DNA of 64,000 bases from Neisseria gonorrhoeae (GTDB lineage: Bacteria; Pseudomonadota; Gammaproteobacteria; Burkholderiales; Neisseriaceae), in contig NZ_QNRU01000008.1 in the NCBI RefSeq assembly GCF_003315235.1, positions 1 to 64,000 of the forward strand, read 5' to 3'. How positions within the stretch are numbered: the first letter of the stretch is position 1; every line of letters starts with the position of its first letter. The notes under the pieces are model-generated. The model did not search any database and was not told where the DNA came from. It was given only the letters and a program-made list of their open reading frames with translations. The position numbers and the translations under genes were made by a program. This document shows, piece after piece, positions 20,246 to 31,117 of this stretch.

Positions 20246-21286
20246 ATGAACACACCCATCCCCTTCTCCGAACGGCTCATCCGCTGGCAAAAACAACACG
20301 GTCGCCACCACCTCCCTTGGCAGGTCAAAAACCCTTATTGCGTCTGGCTTTCCGAAATCATGCTCCAGCAAACGCAGGTCGCCGCCGTGTTGGACTACTA
20401 TCCGCGTTTCTTGGAAAAATTCCCGACCGTTCAGACGCTTGCCGCCGCGCCGCAAGACGAAGTGTTGTCGTTGTGGGCGGGCTTGGGCTATTACGGCCGC
20501 GCGCGCAATCTGCACAAAGCCGCGCAACAAATCGTCGGACAATTCGGCGGTACGTTTCCATCGGAGCGCAAAGACTTGGAAACGCTCTGCGGCGTAGGCA
20601 GAAGCACCGCCGCCGCCATTTCTGCCTTTGCTTTCAACCGACGAGAAACCATCTTGGACGGCAACGTCAAACGCGTTCTCTGCCGTGTTTTTGCCCAAGA
20701 CGGCAATCCGCAAGATAAAAAATTTGAAAACTCGCTCTGGACACTTGCCGAAAGCCTGATGCCGTCTGAAAACGCCGATATGCCTACTTACACGCAAGGT
20801 TTGATGGATTTGGGCGCGACCGTGTGCAAACGGACGAAACCCTTGTGCCGTCAATGCCCTATGGCGGACATCTGCGAAGCAAAAAAGCAAAACCGCACCG
20901 CCGAGCTGCCGCGTAAAAAAACTGCCCTCGAAGTGCAAACCCTGCCGCTTTACTGGCTGATTGTCCGCAACCGGGACGGCGCAATCTTGCTGGAAAAACG
21001 CACCGCCAAAGGCATTTGGGGCGGACTGTATTGCGTGCCGTGTTTTGAAAGTTTGAACGGGCTTTCCGACTTTGCCGCCAAACTCTCCCTGACGATGGCG
21101 GATATGGACGAACAAACCGCCCTGACCCACCGCCTGACGCACCGGCTGCTGATGATTACGCCGTTTGAAGGGCAAATGCCGTCCGAACACCATTCAGACG
21201 GCATTTGGATAAAGCCGGGCCATTTGAAAGATTACGGCCTGCCCAAGCCTTTGGAAATTTATTTAAACGGTAATAGGTTAGAATAA
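20246..21286 (+). CDS. mutY: A/G-specific adenine glycosylase
   Basis: A 346-residue DNA repair enzyme that removes adenine mispaired with 8-oxoguanine. The HhH-GPD core is clear: SEIMLQQTQV, LWAGLGYYGRARNLHKAA, LCGVGRSTAAAISAFAF and the catalytic Asp in ILDGNVKRVLCR. The 4Fe-4S cysteines are in CKRTKPLCRQCPMADIC. A C-terminal NUDIX-like domain recognises 8-oxoG. Two uptake sequences are inside the gene (about 20758 and 21177-21205). The last codons, GNRLE-stop, coincide with a sequence shared with IS1016 (TAGGTTAGAATAA), so an insertion relic appears to have reshaped the C-terminus. Confidence 0.96.
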   Translation: MNTPIPFSERLIRWQKQHGRHHLPWQVKNPYCVWLSEIMLQQTQVAAVLDYYPRFLEKFPTVQTLAAAPQDEVLSLWAGLGYYGRARNLHKAAQQIVGQFGGTFPSERKDLETLCGVGRSTAAAISAFAFNRRETILDGNVKRVLCRVFAQDGNPQDKKFENSLWTLAESLMPSENADMPTYTQGLMDLGATVCKRTKPLCRQCPMADICEAKKQNRTAELPRKKTALEVQTLPLYWLIVRNRDGAILLEKRTAKGIWGGLYCVPCFESLNGLSDFAAKLSLTMADMDEQTALTHRLTHRLLMITPFEGQMPSEHHSDGIWIKPGHLKDYGLPKPLEIYLNGNRLE

Positions 21287-21970
21287 ACAAAATAAACCCG
21301 TTGAACTGTTGTTAGCAGGTATCGCAGCAAGAACAACCGATGAATTTGGGTCGTATTTTAGGCAGCGGGATAATGTTCAAATGGGACATTTGGAACGGAA
21401 AAAGTCGGCAATTTAAAAAGGATTTTAGAAACAAAGAGGGTCAAAAACATGAACACAAACTTAAATGACAAAGACAAAGCCATGGATACCGCAATCAGGT
21501 TTCAGAAAAGGATGAGGATTCCGAAATTTTTCTTTTTAATTCTCGGAATCACAGTGGTTTTGGCATTTATCCAAGACGTGATAACGGGTTCTAATTTTCT
21601 GCAAATAACAATTATGCAAATAATATTTGTGATATATTTCAGTTTCGGAGGTATCATAATTTTATCCTACATAATCATCGCAGGAATCTGCCCCTATTGC
21701 CACGAATTCCAAAAGATGAATTATGGCACCTCCGTCGGCATCGGGTCGGATAGCTTTACTTTCTTTAAAGGCATTTCCCCTGTCCCAAAAATCGATTACT
21801 GCAGCAAATGCGGTAAGCCCCTGTCTCCAGAAGCCGTAAATAAGGTGATGAATGATAAAACCGATGAAGAAATGTGAACAGCGTTTTAACAACAGTGAAA
21901 TAAAATATAAAATTTCAATTTTAAAATAATGAGCTAATGGAAATTTGACCCGGTTGTCCGGTACAGCCCC
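21272..21970 (+). mobile_element. IS1016 relic with its transposase core replaced by other DNA
   Basis: The left part, TAGGTTAGAATAAAC… to about 21345, matches the 5' region of the IS1016 copy at 30220-30320 with a short internal deletion. The right part from about 21880 (GCGTTTTAACAACAGTGAAATAAAAT) to GGTTGTCCGGTACAGCCCC at 21970 matches the IS1016 3' end and its right inverted repeat. Nearly all transposase coding is missing; 21346-21877 is unrelated DNA carrying a small gene. The left inverted repeat is gone, lost into the mutY end. Confidence 0.65.
21449..21877 (+). CDS. Hypothetical membrane protein with a zinc-ribbon-like tail
   Basis: A 142-residue protein. A charged N-terminus precedes two predicted membrane spans (about residues 28-45 and 52-77), then a cytoplasmic-looking tail with two CxxC pairs (CPYC near residue 80, CSKC near 117) that could bind zinc. 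It is more AT-rich than the genes around it and lies between IS1016 ends, so it looks acquired. No family recognised. A short in-frame leader (MNLGRILGSG, 21340-21468, different frame) overlaps its start but I cannot support it as a gene. Confidence 0.6.
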   Translation: MNTNLNDKDKAMDTAIRFQKRMRIPKFFFLILGITVVLAFIQDVITGSNFLQITIMQIIFVIYFSFGGIIILSYIIIAGICPYCHEFQKMNYGTSVGIGSDSFTFFKGISPVPKIDYCSKCGKPLSPEAVNKVMNDKTDEEM

Positions 21971-22047
21971 AAACATAAAACAAAAGCTGCCTGCAAAAAA
22001 CCGGCAGCTTTTGTGCATCTTGTCATACATTATTCACTTCAACCGCA

Positions 22048-23853
22048 TCAAAACGAATAACCCACCTGAAACCCCGTTACCCATTTCTTCGTCTGAAAAT
22101 ATTCGGGCTTTTTCAATGCACGGCCGGTAAATATATCGTAATGCAGGTTGCCGCCAAGCTTTATCTGCCCGCGTATCCCAATTGCTGTGCCGGCTAGAGT
22201 TTGGCCCGATAACCATTTGGCGGATTGTCCTGAAACATGTCCTACATCAGCCCCAAGATAAAGCTGATGGCCTGGTTTAAATTGCCAGCTCAAATCGTTG
22301 CGCCAATACCATCCCCGCTCGGCAGGCAAACTCATTTCACCGTCGAAGCCACGTACGGTGTGGTGTCCGCCGATAGCCAGTTTGTCTTGCGATGTTAGCG
22401 GGGTTTTGTTCCATTGTGCATGAACGGATGTGTCATAGGCAAATAGCTGTTTACCGATTTGAAAAGGAGTATTTACATCAGCCGATGCCGTCCAAATTTT
22501 CATACGTGACGTGCCTTCGCCAAAGGCTTCTTCAGGCGCGCGCAGAGCATCTTTCATGCCGGTGCCGTGTTTATATTTCAACTTAAAATCTGCCGTACTG
22601 CGACCGATATATCCTTTGTGGGAAAGTTCTGCCAACCAACCTGTGGTTTTACGCCGTTGTACAGTCAGTTCGGCATCATCAATGTAACTTTTTGTTTCCC
22701 TCGTCCACAGTTTTACACTGAGATAGGTTTTGCGTTTGGCATCACGATACAACAGGCGGTTGAAGCCGAAATCAGTGTTGTAACTTTTTCCATTATAGTC
22801 ATAGACTTCCGATAATCCGAAAACCGCCTGATGGTAACGGTAGCCATTGTGATTGAATGCCCATGTCCATTTACCGAAAGGGGCTGAATAATGTACGGCG
22901 TAATTGTTTGATCCGCCTTCTTTGCGATGGCCGTCAAAATTTTCCTCATCGGGCGTACCGCCAATTGAACGTCCATAATTTACATAGAACATATCACTCA
23001 GTCCAAAAGGATTGTCGGCAGAGAAAGTGATATTTCCTTGGTATTTTCCTGTCGCCTCACTACCCGAATTATCCATCCCCACACTCACACAGTAGGGCAG
23101 CAGACGTTACCGCCATTGCACCACGACATCACTTTGGTTTGGTTCTCTCTCTACGGGAACGATTTGGAGATCGGCTTCCGCAGTCGGGAGACATTTGAGA
23201 TTTTCCAGTCCTTGTTCCAAATCACGCAGATTCAACAGATCGTTCGAGCGGGTGGGAAATTTGTTTTGGAATGCTGCAATACGTCCTGCATGGGTTTGAT
23301 CATCGTTGGACCGATCGATTCGTATGGAGCGCAGATAGCCCGGCATCAGGGTTAATTGAAGCTTGCCACTATTCAAATCCTGTGGCGCAGCCAAGATACG
23401 GGTCGTGGTATATCCCCTGCCGATCAAAGCATTTTGTGCTAAGGACATGATTTGATTAATGTCGCCCGCATGCAGACACTTGCCGGAAACAAAATGTGTT
23501 TGGCACAAGGCATGGTTGAGCGCAAACCGGAATTTAGCCGCTTCTTCACCCACCAATTCCACCTCAGAAATAGGAAAGCAGGGGCTTGCCTCATCCGAAT
23601 TTGCACCGCCTACCTGTGTTGCCATCTTCTCTATGCCCGTATCGGTACCATCCAAACGAACATCTTGTTCCGGCTGCATCTGTTCACGCAATTGCTTCTC
23701 ACGTTGACGTTGGAGAATATCCTGTTGTTGTGAAACAGCTTCAGGTGTGGGGGCGGCTGATGTTAGGGTGGGGAGGCAGCCATCAATGATAGGACTAACA
23801 GTGATAAGGGATAGGGATGAAATACATTTTTGGAGGAAAAGAAAGGTTTCATA
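22048..23853 (-). pseudogene. tpsB: Two-partner secretion outer-membrane transporter (TpsB/ShlB family), broken
   Basis: The natural start is probably ATG at 23853 (MKPFFSSKNVFHPYPLSLLV, a signal peptide). At about 23775-23785 the frame changes to TSAAPTPEAVSQQQDIL. The POTRA region follows (ISEVELVGEEAAKFRFAL, then CLHAGDINQIMSLAQNALIG and RGYTTTRILAAPQDL). An in-frame TAA at 23107-23109, where QWRQRLLPY is expected, separates it from the beta-barrel half (GMDNSGSEATGKYQGNITF to FQVGYSF). The barrel keeps the VRGFDG motif. One frameshift plus one nonsense codon make it non-functional. Its partner TpsA lies directly upstream. Confidence 0.85.
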
Positions 23854-23941
23854 GGATTGGTCTAAGTAATGTAAGCGGGCAATTATAGCAATGCACAAAA
23901 ACAAACAAAAAGATAAAAAAACTCCATAAATGAAAATTTAA

Positions 23942-26900
23942 TCACATGTTTATAGGATATGAAAAAGAGGAAGCGAAATCTGAAGCCGTCTGAAAACAAC
24001 CCCACACAGCATCGGCGGACGAGTTTCCCTCAGCTGCTCCGGCAGCCGTACCCAGCATCCTTGTAATCGCCGAAACGGTCTCTTTTTCCTCCGCATTCAG
24101 GCTGCCGCCGTCTCCTTTGCCGTACAGCCATTTGCCGATGATTGGGGCGGCCGCTTCCGACCCGCCCGCACCCAATGCTCCTGCCGGGGCATTGTTGCCT
24201 CATGCTGCGGCAACCGCTGCTCCTAATACCGCGTGGGCAAGAACGTGAGCGGTTTCTTGACTGGCGGTTAGTTTGCCATTCGCGTTTTGACCGGCTAAAT
24301 CTTTAAAGTGCTGTCCAATCGCATACGATACGTCTGGCGATGCGGTAGCCGCAGCGATGCCCGCTCCGCTTTGGGTCGGCTCAGCTAAACCTGAGGCTAA
24401 CATGTTGAGAATGACTTTGCCTTGTTGCCAATTATCTGCTTTTGCTGCCGCATCTTGAGCTTCATGGGCTTTGCGTTTGGCAGTTTCCATATCGCCATTG
24501 GCTAATGCCTCGGCTGCTGCTGTTTCGGCTGCTTCTTTGTCTGCTTTGAGTTTGTCTAAATGTTGGTTAATCTCGGTATTGGTTTGTTGAACATTTTTAC
24601 TAAAATCTTGGCTGACGGTTCTTTGTAAATCCAGTTCACTTTGCACTCTATCTTTGTCAAATATGTTTTTCAGGCTGCCCGAATGTCGTTCGGCGGTGTC
24701 TGTGGTTACGTTTGTATCAATATCGGCTTTGGTTTGTGCCGCTATTTTGCCTGTCAGCCTGATTTGTGCGGCTTCGTCTGTGATTTGAATGTTTTTGGGT
24801 ATTGATGCCGCTTTTTGTGATGCTGCTTTGACTGTCGCTGTCGCTGCCGTACCCTACTGATGAACTTGCGCCGTTTTTATCGGCTATGCTTGTCAGGTGT
24901 TTGTCTTGAGGTTTATTTTTTGCGCCCTGTCCCAGTGTTTTGCCGCTTACGGCAACGCTGGCACCCAATCCAAAACTTTTTCCTTCGTATTGGCTGTAAT
25001 TTTGAATATCACTGCCGGCGAGTGTGCCTGTGCTGAATCGGTTTTTACCCTTGTCTTTTGCGCTTTGGCTGCTGGTGATGATGCCGCCTTTGAGGCCTGT
25101 ATGGTTTCCGACCTTGATTTGATAGCCGTCTTCTCCGGCATAAATACCGCTTTGCTCGGTTACCGAAGCATGGTCGGCTCGGATTTTGCTTTGGCTGTAA
25201 TCGCCACTGGCACTGAAGCCATAACCTACGGTAACTTGTGCACCGGCGTTTTGTTGTTTGCTTTGATAAGTTTCTCTATCTTGTACACTTTGAATGCTTA
25301 GGTTTTTGGCATTGACTTGTACGCCTTTGCCGCGTACTTGCGCGCCTTTGATGATGGTATCGCCACCACTTTGGATAAGGGTTTGGCTGCCTTTGTCGCC
25401 AATATGGCTATGGCGGTGGGTTACGCTATCGCCATAGCCGTAGCCTTTGCCGACATTGCCGCCTGCGGCAACGCCTAATGACCAGCCTCCTTGTCCGAAT
25501 GATACGGCAGCACCTGCGTTCCAGCCTGCTGATTTGTTTTGGCTGCGTTCGGTATTGCTTTGCTCGGCTGATTGCAGATGGATTTGCTTATCGGCAATCA
25601 GGCCGGTTCCTGCTCTGCCTGAAACATCTGAGCCTGTGATGTTGATATTGGATTGTTCGCCGCACCTTCGGCAATAAGGGTAGTTTTGCCGCCTGCTTGA
25701 ATTTGACTCGCTTGGGCTTGATTGGCTTGAACTTGGGTGGTTTGTCGGTTTTGCTGTTCGCCGTAGGTTATGGAGATGCTGACTTGTTTGGCATTGGTTG
25801 TACCATTGGCTAAGTTTTGTGCGCCTTTGCCTGTTTGATAGGCCTGCCAACCTGCATTGGCAGCCGCCATGGCATTAACGCGGTCGTTTTTGCTTTGTCC
25901 GACTTGTTTGCTGCTTTGTGTGCTACGGCAATCGCTTGTTGTGCCAAATCGGTAACGGGCGAACTGAATGCCACCGTTAAGCCTTTTTGTTCGTAGGTTT
26001 GGGTGGTTTTGCTGTTTAATTGGTTTTGTGCTGCGCCAATATCCATACTTTGCGTGCTGATAAGGTTGTTGCCCTCAGGGCTGGAAACGTTGCTGCCGGT
26101 TTGTTCGTAGTGTTTGCTTGCAACAATGGTGGTATCGCCTTTCAGGCTGCCTACGGTACTGCCTGTATGTTCGTTGCTTTGGGATTGGTTTTCTTGTGTG
26201 TTTGTCTTGCTGCCAATAGTGAAGCCGATACCTGCACTCATCAATCCTGATTTTTGGGTTTGATGATAGGTTTCGCTTTGGCTTTGAGTTTGGGTTGTAC
26301 CAATGCGAACATGATTGCCTGCTTGAATCCGGGTGCCATTATCGGAAATAACATTACTGCCAAGGATGTTGGCATCGTTTCCTGCCTGCAATACAACTTG
26401 CTTGCCTTCAAAGGTGCTGCTTTGAGCAGTTTCGTGATGACTTTGGGCTTTATCGGTAATGACTAATTTATTACCGCCGCCGCTTCTGCCTGTATGTTTG
26501 GACGCATCATCAACTTGGCCGGCATGGATGCCTGAGCTGATAGTAATGTCATTTTTAGCATACACGGCAAGTGTGCCTTTTGCGCTGCCGACTTCGGCAG
26601 CTTTGGCATTGAGATTATTCCCTGACAATAGGGTAACATCGCCTTTTGTTTGAATGCTGCTGCCGACTTCGTTCGTTGAACCTCGGATGGTATGGTTATC
26701 GGCATCAAAATGGATTTCTTGATATTTGCCGGTTTGTACCGTATCCAGGTTAATGTCGCGTCCTGCCTGCAGCCGGGTTTGCCCTTGATCTGATTGATTG
26801 CTGATTTGACCGGCAATGATGTTGATGTCTTTGCCTGCCTGCGCTGCTAAAACACCTTTTTCTTTGCCTGTGATATAAATACCTGCCATTCGGTCTAGGT

Positions 26901-29900
26901 AGGTGCTGCTACCTTGTGCATTTTGACTGCTCTTGGCCGTGCTTTGGTTGTTGATGTTGTTACCCGCATTGAGCAATAATGTCTGTTCGGCAGAAAGAAT
27001 GCCGCCAATATTATTGATGTCTTGTGTGGCCGTAACCGCTGATTTTTGCGCATGAATACGCCCACCGATATTGTCTAGCGTATCGGTATTGATAATAAGC
27101 GCATTGCGCCCTGCAATCGTGCCTGAGTTTTTCAGGCTGCCTGAAACATTGATTTGTGTATTGCTGCCTGACAACAATGCACCTTTACCGTCTATGTCGC
27201 CATTTTTAACGCGTACATAAACCTGTGGCATCAATACGGTTTGTGTGCCGCCATCAGGAAGTTTAACTTCTTTTTGTACCAACCAAACAATATCGCTGGT
27301 CAGTTGCGCTGCTTGCTCGGCACTTAATGCAATGCCAACGCTGAGATTCATCGAACGTGCCGCAGTCGCGCCATTATCCATTAAGGCTTTAAATTGTTCT
27401 TCGTCGTTTTGATAACCGTCTAAACGACGATGCCCTGTCAGCTCTGCGATTTGTTCATTGATTAAACGTTGCTCGTAATAACCATCACCCAAACGTTTAT
27501 GTAAATTGTTTGGGTCTAGTTTGAGGCTGCCCAGCATATAGTCACTACCCAACCATTGACGGTAGTTGGCAAAGCGTGGATCGGTTTCAACAAGATAGCC
27601 TTTATTGGCAGGATTGATAATGTATAAGCTGCTGCCGGGTAATGGGGTAAAAGAATTGGGCGTATAGGGTAGCGAAATACCGTTGCTTTTCGCAGTACGG
27701 ATATTATCCCGGTTACTTTGTGGCAACTCAGTGCCTTGGCTGGGCGCATGACGGCTTAATGCTTTGCTATGCGATTCATAGGCAAATGAACCCAGTGAAA
27801 TGTCGCGTGTGATTTCCTCCGGCAAAGTATAATTTTGTTCACGATGCCCTGTTTCATCATGTCCTTTACGACGCGCACGCCAGTAGTTGTGCAACTTACC
27901 ATTTTCGCTGAAGACTTTCTTCTCGCCAAAGGTTTGCTCGTTATGCAAACCGTCTTTTTCTGTTTGCACAAGCAAATTGCCGCCGGCGATGATTCGGCTG
28001 TCGCTGTTGAAGACTGCTTTGCTATCAATAATCAAATCGCTACCTGCAATGATTTTAGCAGGCGCAGTTCCGGTTACTTGAGTTTCTTGCGTTACTTTTT
28101 CATAATCGTATTTATGCCAATTTTCATGCGCCACTCCATCAGGGGTGCGTAAGTGGTCTGATTCATTGTTGTAGACAAACCAGCCTAATTCATGTTGCGT
28201 GCCTTCTCGCAATAATTCGTGTCGTCCAAATGCTTCGTAATCAACAATACGCTCGCGCCCTGTTTCTACCAACTGCGTTTTCAAATGTTCATTGGTATTG
28301 TGCAGCTTTTCTACACCTAAACGCATTTTGCCTGCAGCTTCAATGATTGCGCCGGCATTGTGTATCCTTTGGGCTTTGCCTGTGGCTTGGTCATTGGTAT
28401 CTAATGCGCCGCCAACCGCCATATCGTTACCGCTGTAAATCAGACTGTTTTCACGGTTATTTAATTGTTCAATGCCTAAATTCAGGTTTTCGCGTGCCGC
28501 AATGGCGGCACCTGTACCGTTTTCATCTTGATTGTCTAAGCGGGTAGCCGCAATAGCGATATTGTCGCCATAAATCCGACCTGTACCGATATTATTCATT
28601 TGCCCGGCTTGGATTTTGGTTTGTTGTCCGTCAATCAAGCCTCTATTGGTTAAATTGTGCTGCGTGCCAATGTCTGTCGTACCGCCGGATTGAATGTTGC
28701 CTTGTACTGCATTATCAAGGTTATTTGCTTTAATCCGAATGCGTTTTCCTGCTTGCAAGGTATGTGAATTTTTCAGGCTGCCTCGTGTACTGAGCGACAA
28801 TTCATTGCCCGCCACGATCTTGCGTTCTACATAAAAATCATCTTGTAACGCAATATCCAGTTTATTATCAGCGGCAAGTGTGCCGTTGTTGGATAACGAT
28901 TTTGCCTGAATGGCAACATCACGGCCTGATTGTATCGTGCCATTCGTATTATCAATGACAACGGTAGATTGCTGACCATCGTGAATAATCAGTTGTTGAT
29001 TGGTCGCTATTTCGCCATTTTGATTGTTCAGGCTGCCTGAAACGGCTAAATCCTCTGTTCCTGCCGACAATAATTTGCCAGTGTTTTGAATCGATTGACT
29101 GTGAATTTGAGTGCCTTGTTGCGATACCGCCGTACCGCTGTTTTCAAAGGCTTGACTGCGGATATTGACTTTGTGTTCCGCTGTATTATTCATATCTTGC
29201 ACATTGGCGGCAGCCATCGTGCCACTATTGACCAAACGGCCATTTGCATCAATCGCCACATTACCGGAAGAAGCAAACAACTGCCCTTGATTACGAATGC
29301 CTGCTTGTTCGGCCGTACTGATCAAGGTGATTTTGTTGGCATACAAGAATACGTGTGAAATCGGTATCACGGGCATCCAAACCGTGTCCGGCGATTACAG
29401 CATTGCCTTGCCTTATCTTAAAGCCGCTAAAGTCTCCTGCTTGATATTGCGGTTGGCCTGTCGTCAAAGTGGCACGGGAAGCATTGATAAAACCACCACC
29501 ATTGACTGCAATCCCTGCCGGATTGGCAATAACGACTTCTGCACGTCGTCCACCCACTTCAATATAGCCATTCAGTTGTGAAGGATGGCTGCTGTTGATT
29601 TGGTTTACAACCACACGTGCTTCGCCCCTTGTCAACCAAGGATTGCCTTGAATCCAACCGCCTAGCTGTGTTTGGGTGTTGCTGCGACTGTTGTTTAAAA
29701 TCGCCCCGCGATTACCCACATCAAACTGGGCATATTGATTAACAGAAACCCCTGCCGAAGTAGGGGTTTGAATATTGACTTGCGGTATGCCGTTACCTGT
29801 TTGCAGAATCGTGGCTTGTTGGGTTTTAGGAGCAGCTTTATCAGTAATAATGCCGTCAGCAAAAGCAATATTGACCGTACCCAAAGCCAAACATAAAGAA

Positions 29901-30082
29901 AAGCCTAATGCAGAAAAACAAAAGGCTTTGGAATGAGTAGGAATGAAAGAAACGGATTTCACATAAACGCTGCCCGAACCACTATCGGCACAGCTTTTAC
30001 CTTCGCGCTTGGTGGTTTCGGCAACAGCTACCACAGCACCGCGTTTGCGGTTGAAAATCACACGATAGAGGGTTTTGTTCAT
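23942..30082 (-). pseudogene. tpsA: Filamentous-haemagglutinin-like TpsA exoprotein, multiply disrupted
   Basis: Begins MNKTLYRVIFNRKRGAVVAV, an extended signal peptide, then the TPS secretion domain (ITDKAAPKTQQATILQTGNG; NPAGIAVNGGGFINASRATL). At about 29330-29350 DARDTDFTRIL jumps out of frame to YANKITLISTAEQAG, probably with an internal deletion of the usual linker. A long repeat-rich haemagglutinin region follows. Further frame breaks occur at about 25870, 25660 and 24720, and a TGA at 24200-24202. The C-terminus ends abruptly at an uptake sequence (…WGCFQTASDF) without the usual VENN-toxin module. About 2,000 codons in total; no functional product is expected. Confidence 0.88.
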
Positions 30083-30190
30083 GATTTTAGTTATTTGATT
30101 TTTATAGAGTTATTACAAACATTGGACAGTCTGGGCATTCTAGGACAAAGATTTTGGTAAGTCAATTACCGCCATTTTTTTATTAAATTA

Positions 30191-30535
30191 GGGGACGTAC
30201 CGGATAACGGCTAAAAATCCCATTTAGGTTAGAATAAGCCAATGAGAAAAGCCGTCTAAGCCGGCATAAACAAAATAAACTCATTGGGCTATTTGTCGCA
30301 GGCGTAACTGCAAGAACAGCGGCAGAGTTGGTAGGCGTTAATAAAAATACCGCAGCCTATGATTTTCATCGTTTACGATGACTGATTTATCAAAACGGTC
30401 CGCATTTAGAAATGTTTGATGGCGAAGTAGAAGCAGATGAAAGTTATTTTGGCGGACAACGCAAAGGTAAACGCGGTCGCGGTGCTGCCGGAAAAGTCGC
30501 AGTATTCAGGCTTCTCAAACGAAATGGCAAGGTTT
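30191..30535 (+). mobile_element. IS1016 left-end remnant with transposase fragment
   Basis: Left inverted repeat GGGGACGTACCGGATAAC at 30191, complementary to the right repeat ending at 21970. The transposase starts at about 30241 and is frameshifted at once (MRKAV-stop). The other frames give VTARTAAELVGVNKNTAA and HLEMFDGEVEADESYFGGQR, the DDE start of IS1016. Homology stops near 30535. Confidence 0.8.
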
Positions 30536-31030
30536 CCTTTGCCGTCCGTTATGTACGTTTCGTAACATTCGAAGAATTCCTGAACCCTGCCCGCCGTTTC
30601 GGTTTCTGTACCCCCTGTTAGATAAGGGGGGAAGATTCGAAGCGGTTGCCGGCTTCCTGCCGTCCGCCGGCGCGTCCGTCATCACGCCGGCAACCGCCTT
30701 TGTCATCCCTTGCTTATCTTCCATGTGCAAATCCTCAAAAACGGGCAAAAAAAAGCCCTGTTACTTGTAGAAAGTAAAGGGCGATCCGTCCGGTTTTTAT
30801 CGGGAAGGCGGCATTCATCATAGGATTGCCGGTATTGCGCCTGCTCGTACCGCCTATGCCGTACCCGGCAATCAAGGCTTTTTATCAGAATTTTTTTCGG
30901 AATAACCCTCCGGAAACCCCATAATCAGAAGCGTGCGGGAAGAAACAGCCGCCCCGCCGGCGGGGTTGCGGCAATGCCGTCTGAAGCCACGAATCCGGCT
31001 TCAAACGGCATCTGTTTACCAAAAGGCAAA
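30536..31030. other. Stretch without a confident gene
   Basis: A weak minus-strand frame (30515-30748, MEDKQGMTKAVAGVMTDAPA from 30724) has no recognisable family. CCCCCT/AGGGGG inverted repeat lies at about 30611-30630. A stem with GCCCTGTTACTT / AAGTAAAGGGC lies at about 30751-30783. A decayed uptake pair (ATGCCGTCTGAAG … CTTCAAACGGCAT) is at 30974-31012. Confidence 0.4.
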
Positions 31031-31055
31031 TAATCCGATTTGGCGAAAAACAGAT

Positions 31056-31084
31056 TTGCTTTTTGGTAAATACGCGCTTACAAT
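31056..31084 (+). promoter_or_regulatory. ribB: Candidate promoter of the riboflavin gene
   Basis: TTGCTT (31056-31061), 17-base spacer, TACAAT (31079-31084). A ribosome-binding site AAGGA (31106-31110) sits seven bases before the ATG at 31118, so transcript and translation start both favour the longer, HTH-bearing product. I see no clear FMN riboswitch. Confidence 0.6.
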
Positions 31085-31117
31085 CCGCTACATCCGATTT
31101 CTACAAAGGATAAAACG

